Shown: positions 41,634 to 50,887 of the stretch, one piece after another
Numbering within the stretch: position 1 is the stretch's first letter
Layout: every line of letters starts with the position of its first letter
Assembly: GCF_002993975.1 (NCBI RefSeq)
Contig: NZ_POSO01000002.1
Coordinates: 124,232-188,231, forward strand
Source of the DNA: Apilactobacillus micheneri
Lineage (GTDB): Bacteria; Bacillota; Bacilli; Lactobacillales; Lactobacillaceae
Reading direction: 5' to 3'
Length of the DNA: 64,000 bases
Notes under the pieces: generated by a model
What the model saw: only the letters and a program-made list of their open reading frames with translations
What the model was told of the DNA's origin: nothing
The model's database searches: none
Position numbers and translations under genes: made by a program

Positions 41634-42533
41634 ATGAATAAATTCAAAAAGATGAGTATATTTTTAATTATTAGTAGTGTTTTATTAATTCTTACTGGAT
41701 GCTCAGGCAAAACCAATAACCCTAAAAAAAGTATTAATGTAACTACTTCATTAAACTTTTATGGTGAGGTTGCCAAAGATGTATTAGGCAACCATGGCTC
41801 AGTTACATCAATCATCAATAGTCCTAATGTTGATCCTCACGATTTTGAACCTAAGAGTAGTGATGCCAGAAATGTATCTAAAACTAACATAATGGTATCA
41901 AATGGTTTAGGTTATGATAGCTGGGCTGAAAATCTAACTAGCAACAATAAGAACATTAAAAATATTAACGTTGGCCAATTAATGGATAAAGCAAGTGGTG
42001 ATAACCCGCATATCTGGTATAACATTGATACTATGAAAAAATTAGCATATGAATTGGCTGATCAATTTGGTAAATTACAGCCACAAAATAAAAAAGCATT
42101 TGAACAAAACGCTAAAAATTATGTTAGCAAATTACAACCAGTTGAAAATAAAATCAATAGTATCAAGAAGCATAAGATTAATAAACCAGTTGCTGTTTCA
42201 GAACCTGTCTTTGATTACTCATTAGACAAATTAGGTTACTCCATCGCAAATAAAAACTTTGAAGAAGCCATCGAAAAAGGTAATGATCCTGCTCCTGCCG
42301 ACATTCGTCAATTGCAAAATGATATTAAAAATCATAAGCTAGCCTTCTTTGTAGTAAATAAACAAGTTAATAGTAAAATTGTCACTAACTTAGCTAATTT
42401 AGCTAAAGAAAATAACCTACCTATTGTCTATGTTACTGAAACTAAACCAGAAAATATGGATAATTATATTAAATGGATGGATAGCCAATACGACCAAGTA
42501 TTGAAAATTCAAAAAAATAACGGTTTGAAGTAA
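41634..42533 (+). CDS. Metal ABC transporter substrate-binding lipoprotein
   Basis: A 299-residue cluster A-I (ZnuA/MntC-type) binding protein. The lipobox is LTGC with Cys23. Likely metal ligands are His69 (VDPHDFEP), His126 (NPHIWYN) and Glu190 (SEPVFDY). The His-His-Glu set is seen in manganese- and zinc-binding members, so the metal is not certain. No permease or ATPase gene is nearby, so it must work with a transporter encoded elsewhere. The start follows GGAGG by 5 bases. Control by the adjacent zinc-type ArsR is likely. Confidence 0.9.
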   Translation: MNKFKKMSIFLIISSVLLILTGCSGKTNNPKKSINVTTSLNFYGEVAKDVLGNHGSVTSIINSPNVDPHDFEPKSSDARNVSKTNIMVSNGLGYDSWAENLTSNNKNIKNINVGQLMDKASGDNPHIWYNIDTMKKLAYELADQFGKLQPQNKKAFEQNAKNYVSKLQPVENKINSIKKHKINKPVAVSEPVFDYSLDKLGYSIANKNFEEAIEKGNDPAPADIRQLQNDIKNHKLAFFVVNKQVNSKIVTNLANLAKENNLPIVYVTETKPENMDNYIKWMDSQYDQVLKIQKNNGLK

Positions 42534-42605
42534 ACAGCTTAAAATATTAGTATATAATATAGGTATATTAATATAAGATATTTTAAGTTAAGAGGTTCGA
42601 ACAAT

Positions 42606-43061
42606 ATGGCAATTGCGTTAGTTAAAGAAATGTTCAATGAATTTAATGATCCCGACTTAACCTATATTGAATCCAGAGATGGTAATACAGAGTGGTTTAA
42701 GTTATCTTTTCTAGCTGATGATAAATATCACACATATAAAGATGGAAAAAGACAATTTATTGAAAAATATAATGATGAACTAAATGATGTTATGAGCAAT
42801 TTCCTAAATAAATATCAAAAAGAATTTGAATCATCATTTATTGATGAAAACGAATTTGAAGTATTAGATCGCACTAAAGAAATTGCAAAGGATTTAAAAG
42901 AAACCCTTGATAAAGAATTCTTAATTCCAGATGGGATTGTGCTATTTAGTATTGATTTAGTAGGTAGCTGGCAAGCATTTAAGAGTTCTGGTAAATCTGA
43001 TTTGGAAAAACGTTTTTACCAAAACATTTCTGAACATGTTAAAGAACAGCATGAAAAATAA
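42606..43061 (+). CDS. Conserved-looking cytoplasmic protein, unknown
   Basis: A 151-residue acidic soluble protein that I do not recognise. It starts with MAIALVKEMFNEFNDPDLTY, has a predicted mixed alpha/beta N-terminal part, a charged helical centre (KYQKEFESSFIDENEFEVLD) and a C-terminal DGIVLFSIDLVGSWQAFKSS segment. AGAGGT is just before the ATG. Single-gene unit with a strong terminator shared with ppx. Confidence 0.55.
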   Translation: MAIALVKEMFNEFNDPDLTYIESRDGNTEWFKLSFLADDKYHTYKDGKRQFIEKYNDELNDVMSNFLNKYQKEFESSFIDENEFEVLDRTKEIAKDLKETLDKEFLIPDGIVLFSIDLVGSWQAFKSSGKSDLEKRFYQNISEHVKEQHEK

Positions 43062-43063
43062 AA

Positions 43064-43094
43064 AAAAGAAGCAACTTTAAAAGTTGCTTCTTTT
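43064..43094. terminator. Bidirectional terminator
   Basis: AAAAGAAGCAACTT pairs with AAGTTGCTTCTTTT around a 3-base loop, with A and T runs. Confidence 0.92.
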
Positions 43095-43101
43095 TTGTTT
43101 A

Positions 43102-44052
43102 CTATTTTTGTTGAATTTTGCCAGAACTTCTCAAGTTATCTAAATGTTCATAAAGAACTCCATATCTCAAGCCTTGTTTGCCAAAAATCATTCGATCAGA
43201 ATTTAATCTTCTCATCATTTCCATAGCTGGACAAAGACCACCAACAATAATGTCAGCACGTTCTTTAGAAACTCCTGGAACCAACTTGCGTTCTTCCAAA
43301 TTATCATTTAATAGCATTAAGAAAATATCTTTGGCTTCACGATTAGATAAATGAAAACCATGAATATCATCCCAATGTTTACGATCTTTATCACGACGAC
43401 GTTTGATCTTAGCTAAAGTACGATTGGAACCACCTAAACCAATAATTGGTAAATTAGTTCCACGTGATAACCACCAGATATCATTAAAAATCTCATTTAA
43501 ATAATCTAATGTTTTGAACATTTGCCCAGCAGTTGGAATGTCGGGATCAATATTGCCTTCTGATAGTGTTACAGACCCAAATGGCAAACTAATCATATTC
43601 ACAGCTTGTCTATTTTGAATTAATACTAATTCAGTACTAGCACCACCAGTATCCATGATGATTCCATTTACCACTGGCAAGGAGTTAATCACACCTAAAT
43701 AATCATAGTATGCTTCTGTTGTTCCTGGAATTACCTCCAAATCAATATCAGTTTTAGATTTTACTTCTTCTAAAAACTCTTTTTGATTTTTTGCCATTCT
43801 AGTAGCAGCAGTCGCCATTGCTCTTAAATGGACATTTTCTAAATTTTCAAAATCTTCTTTAAATGATTTCAAAGTTTTAATGGTTCGATCAATTGCTGGT
43901 TGTTTTAAAATCATTTCAGAGCCCATGTTTTCAGAAAGTCTGACTGGTTCTTTTCTTTCGATAACGTTCTTAAATGAACCATCTTCTTTGATTTCTGTAA
44001 CAGCTAAACGGACTGAATTAGAGCCTAAATCAATTACTGCTAAATGTTGCAA
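43102..44052 (-). CDS. ppx: Exopolyphosphatase (Ppx/GppA)
   Basis: A 316-residue exopolyphosphatase of the short, single ASKHA-fold type, removing terminal phosphate from polyphosphate. The actin-like phosphate loops are clear: AVIDLGSNSVRLAV at the N-terminus, GIIMDTGGASTELVLI, and IGLGGSNRTLAK. It lacks the HD domain present in its larger relative at 46187-47725. It begins 2 bases after the ppk stop codon, so translation is coupled. Confidence 0.93.
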   Translation of the reverse strand: MQHLAVIDLGSNSVRLAVTEIKEDGSFKNVIERKEPVRLSENMGSEMILKQPAIDRTIKTLKSFKEDFENLENVHLRAMATAATRMAKNQKEFLEEVKSKTDIDLEVIPGTTEAYYDYLGVINSLPVVNGIIMDTGGASTELVLIQNRQAVNMISLPFGSVTLSEGNIDPDIPTAGQMFKTLDYLNEIFNDIWWLSRGTNLPIIGLGGSNRTLAKIKRRRDKDRKHWDDIHGFHLSNREAKDIFLMLLNDNLEERKLVPGVSKERADIIVGGLCPAMEMMRRLNSDRMIFGKQGLRYGVLYEHLDNLRSSGKIQQK

Positions 44053-44054
44053 AA

Positions 44055-46190
44055 TTAACGCTTCCTTTCGTTAGGCTTACGCATTGGGGTAAACTTTGTT
44101 TTTTGTTGATTAGTATGTTTCTTAGGGAATAATTGCTTAAACAAATTATCTGATATTTTTTTACGATTATCAATCATATACTTTTGCGAATTCAAAGGTT
44201 TCTTATCATTTCTAACGTGGGTCCAAGTATCATCAGAATGTAACTGTCTAGCTTTAACGTTATCATTCCATAGAATTTTATAAATATTGATCAAATGTTT
44301 TCTAATATCATCATTTAAAACCGGGAACATTAATTCTACTCGACGACTTAAATTGCGATTCATTAAATCGGCACTTGATAGGAATACTTTTTCATCCCCA
44401 TCAGCATAGAAATAATAGAAACGGCGATGTTCTAATAATTGTCCAACGATTGAATGGACCGTAATATTGTCAGAGACTCCTGGAATACCCACTCGTAAAT
44501 TACAAATCCCTCTTACAATTAAGTGGATTTCAACTCCAGCAGCACTAGCCTCGTACAACTTTTCAATCATTTGCGTATCAGATAAGGAATTCATTTGCAT
44601 TTGAATTAATCCTTTTTTACCCATTTTAACGTTTTCAATTTCCTTATCAGTCATATGCATTAAGTAATTACGAATCCCATCAGGTGAAATCGATAAATCA
44701 TTGAAATATGGTGGTTGAGAAAAACCAGATAGCATATTAAAGATGTTGGTAGCATCAACACCAATTTGTTGGTTACAAGTTAATACTCCCATATCAGTAT
44801 AAAGCTTAGCAGTAACATCATTATAGTTACCGGTTCCCATATGCATGTAACGTTTAATCCCATTTTCTTCTTGTCTAACGACCATGGCCAACTTACAATG
44901 TACCTTCAAACCAACTAATCCGTAAATTACATGACAACCTACTCGTTCTAGTTCATCAGCCCAATGTAGGTTGTTAGCTTCGTCAAAACGTGCTTTCAAT
45001 TCCACTAACACGGTAACTTGTTTACCATTTTGGGCGGCTTCTTTAAGTGCTTTAATAATTGGTGATTTAGCAGAAACACGGTAAATAGTCATCTTAATAG
45101 CCAATGTTTGCTTATCATGGGCTGCTTGACTAATAAAATCCATAACTGGTTGAAAAGAATCATAAGGATGACTAACAAAAATATCATTCTTAGATATAGC
45201 TTCAAACATAGTTTGATTGCGTAAGACTTTAGGCATATATGGTGTGAATTTTTCAAATAATAAATCTTTATGACCGTTAACTTGTTTGATTAATTTGTTA
45301 ACACAATTTAAATCAATTGGCCCATCAACTACATATAAACCTTCCTTATCGATATTATATTCACTTAGTAATAAATCTAAAATTTGATGACTCATACCAG
45401 CTTCAACTTCCAAACGCATTACTGGTCCAAATTCACGTTTTCTTAGATCATGCTTAATTTCTTTCATTAAATCAGATGTATCTTCATCGGCTTCAACATC
45501 CATATCACGAGTAATTCTAAAACAAGCCATATCATGAGCTCGATAGCCAACAAAAAGTTCATTGATAAAGTATTTAATAACTTCTTCTAATAAAATAAAA
45601 TCATTTTCTGCTCCTGGAAGTTTAATAACTCTTGGACAAGCATCTGGAACTTGGACGGTCGCAAATGATTCATCTTTTGCATCATCGTTTTTAGTAATCA
45701 TTAATCCAATATTCAAAGTATTATTCGCTAAGAAAGGAAATGGCCTGGATGAATCAACAGCCAATGGCGTTAAAACTGGATAAAGATTCTGATGAAAGTA
45801 TTCATCTAAAAAGTTTCTCTGACGTTGAGTAACCTGACTCATTTTTACAATATTAATATTTTCACGTGATAACTTAGGCAATAGCTCATTGAAAAGAATG
45901 GAATATTGATTTCTAACTAATTCATGCACTTTATGTGAAATGCCACTTAATTGTTCGGCAGCAGTAAGGCCTGCCGAATCAGTCCCCTCATAACCTACAG
46001 AAATTAGTTTATGCAAAGAAGCAACTCTAATATTAAAGAATTCATCAAGGTTACTTTGGGTTATCCCAAGAAATCTCAATCTTTCCAATAATGGATTAGT
46101 AGGATCATTAGCTTCTTCAAGAACTCGTTTATCAAAATCAACCCAACTTAATTCACGACTATTAAAGTATTCTGGTTTGTTGAAACTCAT
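44055..46190 (-). CDS. ppk: Polyphosphate kinase 1
   Basis: Makes polyphosphate reversibly from ATP; 711 residues, normal length. The N-terminal helical domain starts YFNSRELSWVDFDKRVLEEA. The two C-terminal phospholipase-D-like domains include VGLKVHCKLAMVVRQE with the phosphorylated-histidine region, MGTGNYNDVTAKLYTD, and LLEHRRFYYF. The C-terminal tail is basic (PKKHTNQQKTKFTPMRKPNE). It overlaps the upstream ppx2 gene by four bases and is followed at once by ppx, so synthesis and degradation enzymes are made from one message. Confidence 0.96.
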   Translation of the reverse strand: MSFNKPEYFNSRELSWVDFDKRVLEEANDPTNPLLERLRFLGITQSNLDEFFNIRVASLHKLISVGYEGTDSAGLTAAEQLSGISHKVHELVRNQYSILFNELLPKLSRENINIVKMSQVTQRQRNFLDEYFHQNLYPVLTPLAVDSSRPFPFLANNTLNIGLMITKNDDAKDESFATVQVPDACPRVIKLPGAENDFILLEEVIKYFINELFVGYRAHDMACFRITRDMDVEADEDTSDLMKEIKHDLRKREFGPVMRLEVEAGMSHQILDLLLSEYNIDKEGLYVVDGPIDLNCVNKLIKQVNGHKDLLFEKFTPYMPKVLRNQTMFEAISKNDIFVSHPYDSFQPVMDFISQAAHDKQTLAIKMTIYRVSAKSPIIKALKEAAQNGKQVTVLVELKARFDEANNLHWADELERVGCHVIYGLVGLKVHCKLAMVVRQEENGIKRYMHMGTGNYNDVTAKLYTDMGVLTCNQQIGVDATNIFNMLSGFSQPPYFNDLSISPDGIRNYLMHMTDKEIENVKMGKKGLIQMQMNSLSDTQMIEKLYEASAAGVEIHLIVRGICNLRVGIPGVSDNITVHSIVGQLLEHRRFYYFYADGDEKVFLSSADLMNRNLSRRVELMFPVLNDDIRKHLINIYKILWNDNVKARQLHSDDTWTHVRNDKKPLNSQKYMIDNRKKISDNLFKQLFPKKHTNQQKTKFTPMRKPNERKR

Positions 46191-47725
46191 TGTCTAATCT
46201 CTCCTTTTAAAATAGGTTTGATGCCAAATACAGATTCAAAGAAAGCCCCTTTTCGTTTTAAGTTAAGGTTTTCTAACGTTAATTCATCATCAGTAGTTAC
46301 ATAAATAATTAATTTAGTTGGATCATCTAAATTAATATCAATTGTTCTAATTTTTTGTAATCGACTAGCATCTAGTGAATCGGCAATTCTTAAAATGGCT
46401 GCTAGCTTAATAACGACCATTCGATCTGAAATGCTGAGCTTATCTAACATTTTAAATATCGATGAAGTTGCTGAATGACTGTGATATCTGGAAATCATTG
46501 CAACCATTATTAATTCAATGTTAGATAAACCTAGTATTTCTGAATTTTTAATTACATATTCAGAATGTGCATAATGATTATAACTATTTACAAAGTTTCC
46601 TACATCATCAACAATTGTTGAAACTTGCAATAATAGTCTTTGACGATCATCTAAGCCATGAATATCTTCCAAACTATCAAAAAGTTTTAATGCAAATTTT
46701 TCAACCATTGCTTGATGCGTAGGTTCAACGTTATATTGTTTGGCCATATTTCTAGCAGAAACTAAAGTTTGATTATTCAACATTTGTTGAATATTATTTT
46801 CCTGTTTATCTTCAATCAATTCACAGGTTAAACCATCAATAAACTTCAAGCTCGATAACCATATTTTCTTAACTGATAATCGATCTAATAATTCATGAAT
46901 AATCGTAACTAATGGAACAACTTGTGATAGATCATTTTCATCTATCTTATAACGACGTGTTAATTCTTGATTATTTACTCGACGCATCTTGTGATATAAG
47001 ACATCAAAATCATTCATTGTTAATTTATCAGTATCTTTATGAGTTCCGAAAAGTAATTTTAGAATCGTTACTGATGAACCTAATAAAATAACATTTTTGG
47101 TTGATGCAATATTGGGTAGTAATCTAACGAATTCTAGTAATTGACTATCAATATAATCATGAAGAACTTCATTAAAGTTAGCAATATCTGGTTTAACATC
47201 ACTCATTGCCTCATAAACTCTTAAAGGTCCTAAGTTTAATGTTTTTGAGTACATAAATTCACCATTTTTATAACCCATTAGTTCAATATTTCCTGAACTA
47301 ATATCAATCAATAATGTATTATCTTTAACGATTTTCTTAAAATCTTTTAGATAAAAATTAGTGGCTAAATTACGATATAAAGATTCTTGGCTTTGACTAA
47401 TCCAATTAATTTCAAATTTGGTTCGCTTTTGTAATTGATCACGAACAAATTCAGAATTACGTGCTTCATGGAATGCATTAGTTGCAAAGAATTGATAATC
47501 GGATACTCGATAATCAAGTAATAAATTTTTTACAACTTCTAATGAAGAAACAATTTCATTAACTGTGTCTCCAGCAATAAATCGGTCAGAGAAAACATCT
47601 TCTCCTAAGTCGATGTCATAGTGAGCGTTCTCAATTAATGATGCATGATTGATATCAACAATTTGCACATAAATATTTTGCGATCCCATCACAATTACTG
47701 CTGAAAAATTATATTCATTTGGCAT
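46187..47725 (-). CDS. Ppx/GppA-type phosphatase with HD domain
   Basis: A 512-residue two-domain protein: an ASKHA phosphatase half (about 1-300; LLIDISSGNIELMGYKNGE and ILLGSSVTILK for the phosphate loops) and an HD-type helical half (about 320-512; VSTIVDDVGNFVNSYNHYAH). The N-terminal loop VIVMGSQNIYVQIV is diverged from the usual D-x-G-S-N-S, so the activity may be altered. It is the first gene of the ppx2-ppk-ppx operon; this arrangement is common in lactobacilli. Its substrate may be polyphosphate or pppGpp. Confidence 0.88.
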   Translation of the reverse strand: MPNEYNFSAVIVMGSQNIYVQIVDINHASLIENAHYDIDLGEDVFSDRFIAGDTVNEIVSSLEVVKNLLLDYRVSDYQFFATNAFHEARNSEFVRDQLQKRTKFEINWISQSQESLYRNLATNFYLKDFKKIVKDNTLLIDISSGNIELMGYKNGEFMYSKTLNLGPLRVYEAMSDVKPDIANFNEVLHDYIDSQLLEFVRLLPNIASTKNVILLGSSVTILKLLFGTHKDTDKLTMNDFDVLYHKMRRVNNQELTRRYKIDENDLSQVVPLVTIIHELLDRLSVKKIWLSSLKFIDGLTCELIEDKQENNIQQMLNNQTLVSARNMAKQYNVEPTHQAMVEKFALKLFDSLEDIHGLDDRQRLLLQVSTIVDDVGNFVNSYNHYAHSEYVIKNSEILGLSNIELIMVAMISRYHSHSATSSIFKMLDKLSISDRMVVIKLAAILRIADSLDASRLQKIRTIDINLDDPTKLIIYVTTDDELTLENLNLKRKGAFFESVFGIKPILKGEIRQ

Positions 47726-47795
47726 CTATAAGCCTCCTGTTATTATAAAATGTACAATACATTTTATCATATTATTTTTATAAATATATAAAAAA

Positions 47796-47825
47796 TAGAT
47801 TAGGCTCACTTAAAAGCCTAATCTA
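47796..47825 (-). terminator. Terminator of the NTF2-like gene
   Basis: TAGATTAGGCT pairs with AGCCTAATCTA, followed on the minus strand by T6. Confidence 0.85.
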
Positions 47826-47836
47826 TCAATAATTAA

Positions 47837-48202
47837 TTAAAATAATGGATTCCTACTAGCTGTTTTTACAGCTTCAACATTTTTTTCAATAATATCCCAA
47901 TGTTCAGCTAATTTATTGTTTTCTAAACGGTAAACGTCACAAACTTTATTAATATGACCATTATTTAATGTACATTTGAAAAATACATAAACATAATCAT
48001 GATCAGCGCTAATATTAATAATATCAATCTTAGGATCCAACTTTAAAAAGAACTTAATAAATTCCATAAATCCAGATTTACCATTTTTCACTTCAGGACT
48101 ATGTTGAATGTAATTATCTTGCATTAAGTTATCTAAATTAGATAAATCTCCATTCATAAAAACTTCATCATAAAATTTTTGTACTACTTGTTTGTTATTC
48201 AT
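47837..48202 (-). CDS. NTF2/SnoaL-like protein
   Basis: A 121-residue cone-shaped NTF2-fold protein of the SnoaL-like/ester-cyclase type. Typical features are VVQKFYDEVFMNGDLSNLD, NYIQHSPEVKNGKSGFMEFI, and the final DVYRLENNKLAEHWDIIE. The fold serves many functions; the substrate is unknown. The start at MNNKQVV follows AAAGGAGAG; the open frame extends 27 codons upstream through promoter-like AT-rich DNA. Confidence 0.85.
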   Translation of the reverse strand: MNNKQVVQKFYDEVFMNGDLSNLDNLMQDNYIQHSPEVKNGKSGFMEFIKFFLKLDPKIDIINISADHDYVYVFFKCTLNNGHINKVCDVYRLENNKLAEHWDIIEKNVEAVKTASRNPLF

Positions 48203-48381
48203 TAAAAAGCTCTCCTTTACATTAGTATTACTTAAATAACATAACTGAAAAAAATAATTTATGTAAGTAAAAATATTTTTCATTATTATTAAGGTTCTGT
48301 TACAGCAATTGCTATTGGTTAATAATGCCGTTATGATAAATCTAATTATTAAGACATCGAGTATTAGTAAAGGAGTTAAAT

Positions 48382-49131
48382 ATGAAAAACGGATTCATTA
48401 AAACAGCTATTTTTACATTTGCTAGTGCAATATTATATAAACTTTCCAAAAAAAGTATGCAACTAAGAAAAGCTAACAAAGAAATCTATATGCCATCAAA
48501 AGAATTCTTTGTTGATAGTAATATTAATGGCAAAAAGATGGTTTTTCTGGGATCATCAATAACTCATGGACTAGCTTCTAAAGGAAAATCATTCGTTGAT
48601 TTCTTAAATGTTGAACACGGCGTTAATACTATCAAAGAAGCCGTTAGTGGTACTACTTTAGCTGGTGAAGAAGAATCATCATATGTTTCAAGAATGAAAA
48701 ATAATCTAAACACTGATGAAAATATTGATTTATTTGCTTGTCAATTATCTACTAATGATCAACGCAAGAAAAAACCAATTGGAAAAATTAGTGATTCATA
48801 TGATTTAGAAGACTTCGATATTAATACAACAATTGGTGCAATTGAATACATCATCGAATATGTTCAAAAGAATTGGGATTGCCCTACTGTATTTTATACT
48901 TGCTTAAGAAAACCTGATCCTGGTTATGAATTACTACGTAATAAACTATTCGAATTACAAAAGAAATGGCATTTCGCAATCATTGATGTTTGGAACAATA
49001 AAGAAATTAAAAAGATGAATCATAATAATCCATACTTCATGGCTGATGATGCACATCCTACATGTGCTGGATATCGCTATGGGTGGACTCCACTTTTTGT
49101 GAAAAATCTAGATCAAATGTTTGCACTATAA
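48382..49131 (+). CDS. SGNH/GDSL-type hydrolase, membrane-anchored
   Basis: A 249-residue esterase-like protein. An N-terminal hydrophobic segment (about 5-20) probably anchors it. Block I is MVFLGSSITHGLAS with the nucleophile serine, block III is CQLSTNDQ with the oxyanion Asn, and block V is DDAHPTCAGY with the catalytic Asp/His pair, so the enzyme is complete. Likely substrates are acyl or acetyl esters at the cell surface. Single-gene unit. Confidence 0.9.
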   Translation: MKNGFIKTAIFTFASAILYKLSKKSMQLRKANKEIYMPSKEFFVDSNINGKKMVFLGSSITHGLASKGKSFVDFLNVEHGVNTIKEAVSGTTLAGEEESSYVSRMKNNLNTDENIDLFACQLSTNDQRKKKPIGKISDSYDLEDFDINTTIGAIEYIIEYVQKNWDCPTVFYTCLRKPDPGYELLRNKLFELQKKWHFAIIDVWNNKEIKKMNHNNPYFMADDAHPTCAGYRYGWTPLFVKNLDQMFAL

Positions 49132-49162
49132 AAAGGAAATGATAATATATCGTTTCCTTTTT
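49131..49162 (+). terminator. Terminator of the SGNH hydrolase gene
   Basis: AAAAGGAAATGA pairs (one G-U) with TCGTTTCCTTTT, followed by a T-rich tail. Confidence 0.85.
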
Positions 49163-49192
49163 ATTTTTTATTAAAAAATAATTAAAAAACGC

Positions 49193-49220
49193 TTGCATTT
49201 AAATTAAAATATAGTAATAT
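49193..49220 (+). promoter_or_regulatory. Promoter of the tRNA-Asn pair
   Basis: TTGCAT, 16 bases, TAATAT, about 40 bases before the first tRNA. Confidence 0.55.
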
Positions 49221-49259
49221 ATTATCCAAGGAGATAAATAACCATCTCCTAAAAATAAT

Positions 49260-49330
49260 TGCTCCATGGTTCAATGGTAGAACGGCGCACTGTTAATGCG
49301 AAGGTTGCTGGTTCGAGTCCAGCTGGAGCA
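49260..49330 (+). tRNA. tRNA-Asn (GTT)
   Basis: A 71-base cloverleaf. The acceptor TGCTCCA pairs with TGGAGCA, the D-stem is GTTC/GAAC, the anticodon loop is CTGTTAA (anticodon GTT), and the T-arm is GCTGG-TTCGAGT-CCAGC. CCA is not encoded. The anticodon stem has one G-A mismatch at its outer end. Confidence 0.95.
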
Positions 49331-49372
49331 GTTGGAGATATTATTTCTCTATTTTTCATAAATCTAATTTAT

Positions 49373-49443
49373 TGCTCCATGGTTCAATGGTAGAACAGCG
49401 CACTGTTAATGCGAAGGTTGCTGGTTCGAGTCCAGCTGGAGCA
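49373..49443 (+). tRNA. tRNA-Asn (GTT), second copy
   Basis: Differs from the first copy by a single base (A for G after the D-stem, AACAGCGC against AACGGCGC). It lies 42 bases downstream in the same transcript, ending at a strong terminator. Confidence 0.95.
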
Positions 49444-49450
49444 GTTATAA

Positions 49451-49490
49451 AAAAAGAAAGGCTAGTCATTTTAGACTAGCCTTTCTTTTT
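49451..49490. terminator. Bidirectional terminator
   Basis: AAAAAGAAAGGCTAGTC pairs fully with GACTAGCCTTTCTTTTT around ATTTTA. It ends the tRNA transcript and the lysozyme gene. Confidence 0.92.
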
Positions 49491-49493
49491 ATT

Positions 49494-50765
49494 TTATTCA
49501 AACACGGATTGATAAGTCCATCCCATTGTTTTACCTTCATATTGAACAAGGTAATAATGAGTATTCCAACCAACTTTCTTAGCTTCTCCAATGATCTTAA
49601 CTTTCTTACCAGCCAAGTCTTGGACATTACCTAATGATTTATTATCAGCAAAATGACTACCTTTGACGTGTTCATTAAATTCGCCAGTAACATCTGCTTT
49701 AATTGTTTTTTCTTCGTTAGCACTCTTATAATCAATGTAATTTTCTACAGAATTAGATTTAATCCAACCCATGCTCTTACCATGACGAGTTACACGATAA
49801 TAAACATCACCATTTTTAGTAACTCCCTTTTTGTTAGCAAAAAGAGTAGCTGCTTTATAATCTTTAACTAAATGTAGTCGTTTTCTAGACTTATAAGTTG
49901 TATCTTCACCTAAATGATTATAAAAGTTAAAGTTAGCATTATCTTTAACCGTAAGTTTTAAATTACTATTATAATATTTAACGCTACCTTGAGTTTTTAC
50001 AGGTCTACTTTTTTTTTGGCTATCTGGAACTAATGTGTTTGTTGATTTGCTACTCGCACTATTATCTTTATTAGAAACTGGTAGTTCAACATTTCCAATG
50101 AACCAATCCTTACCTTTACCTAGTAAACTTGCATCAATCTTTTTACCTAATGCACTTGAATAGTGACGATCAGTATATTGCCACATTACACTTTTTAGTG
50201 AAGGTTTCTTACTTTGATATGCAGCAACCCAGTATCCATCATAATATTTCAATGCCTTAGCTGCATGTTGCAACATAAAGTGTTGATAGGAATAGAACAG
50301 AATCTTTTTACTACCAACTAATGGACGTAATGCTTGTACCCAAGCCTTAGTAGCATTATTAGAACTACCATGTTTTACTGAAGCCATTTCATAATCATTA
50401 ACATAAAATTTAGCATTAGGTGCTAATTTATATAGGTGCTTAGCTTCACTTTTAGCAGCGCCTGCACTTGAATATCTACTAAATGAGTAAACACCATAAG
50501 GTAATCCGTACTTTTCTAATAGCTTACGATTGTTGTTAAAAGTTTTATCTCGGTATGAACTACCATATTGAACTCTTAAAATCACAAATGGAACTTCATG
50601 TTTTAATTTTTTCACTTTTTTAGCAGTGAAATTACCTTGCCATTCGGATAGATCATAAACTCGATTACTACTTGCATTTGCTTTATGTGTATTAGCAAAA
50701 CCTACACAAAATAACAATGCAAATAAAGTTGCCAACATTAGAAATATTGACCTCTTTTTAATCAA
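49494..50765 (-). CDS. Secreted GH25 lysozyme with SH3-like tail
   Basis: A 423-residue exported muramidase-type protein. The signal peptide is at 1-31. The GH25 barrel (about 36-225) has Asp38 in VYDLSEWQG and the catalytic acid region FYVNDYE with Asp124 and Glu126; SVMWQYTD closes the barrel. The C-terminal half carries GW/SH3-like wall-binding modules, e.g. TKNGDVYYRVTRHGKSMGWI and the final YEGKTMGWTYQS. Probably an autolysin or peptidoglycan-remodelling enzyme. Single-gene unit. Confidence 0.9.
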   Translation of the reverse strand: MIKKRSIFLMLATLFALLFCVGFANTHKANASSNRVYDLSEWQGNFTAKKVKKLKHEVPFVILRVQYGSSYRDKTFNNNRKLLEKYGLPYGVYSFSRYSSAGAAKSEAKHLYKLAPNAKFYVNDYEMASVKHGSSNNATKAWVQALRPLVGSKKILFYSYQHFMLQHAAKALKYYDGYWVAAYQSKKPSLKSVMWQYTDRHYSSALGKKIDASLLGKGKDWFIGNVELPVSNKDNSASSKSTNTLVPDSQKKSRPVKTQGSVKYYNSNLKLTVKDNANFNFYNHLGEDTTYKSRKRLHLVKDYKAATLFANKKGVTKNGDVYYRVTRHGKSMGWIKSNSVENYIDYKSANEEKTIKADVTGEFNEHVKGSHFADNKSLGNVQDLAGKKVKIIGEAKKVGWNTHYYLVQYEGKTMGWTYQSVFE

Positions 50766-50887
50766 TATAATTCACCCCTATTTATTCTTCTCTAATATCA
50801 ATACTAACTAGTAGTATAACGGGTAAATATTGCAAGAATGATATGACAACATTACAAAATATAACAATTTTGTTATTTAAAAATGAG

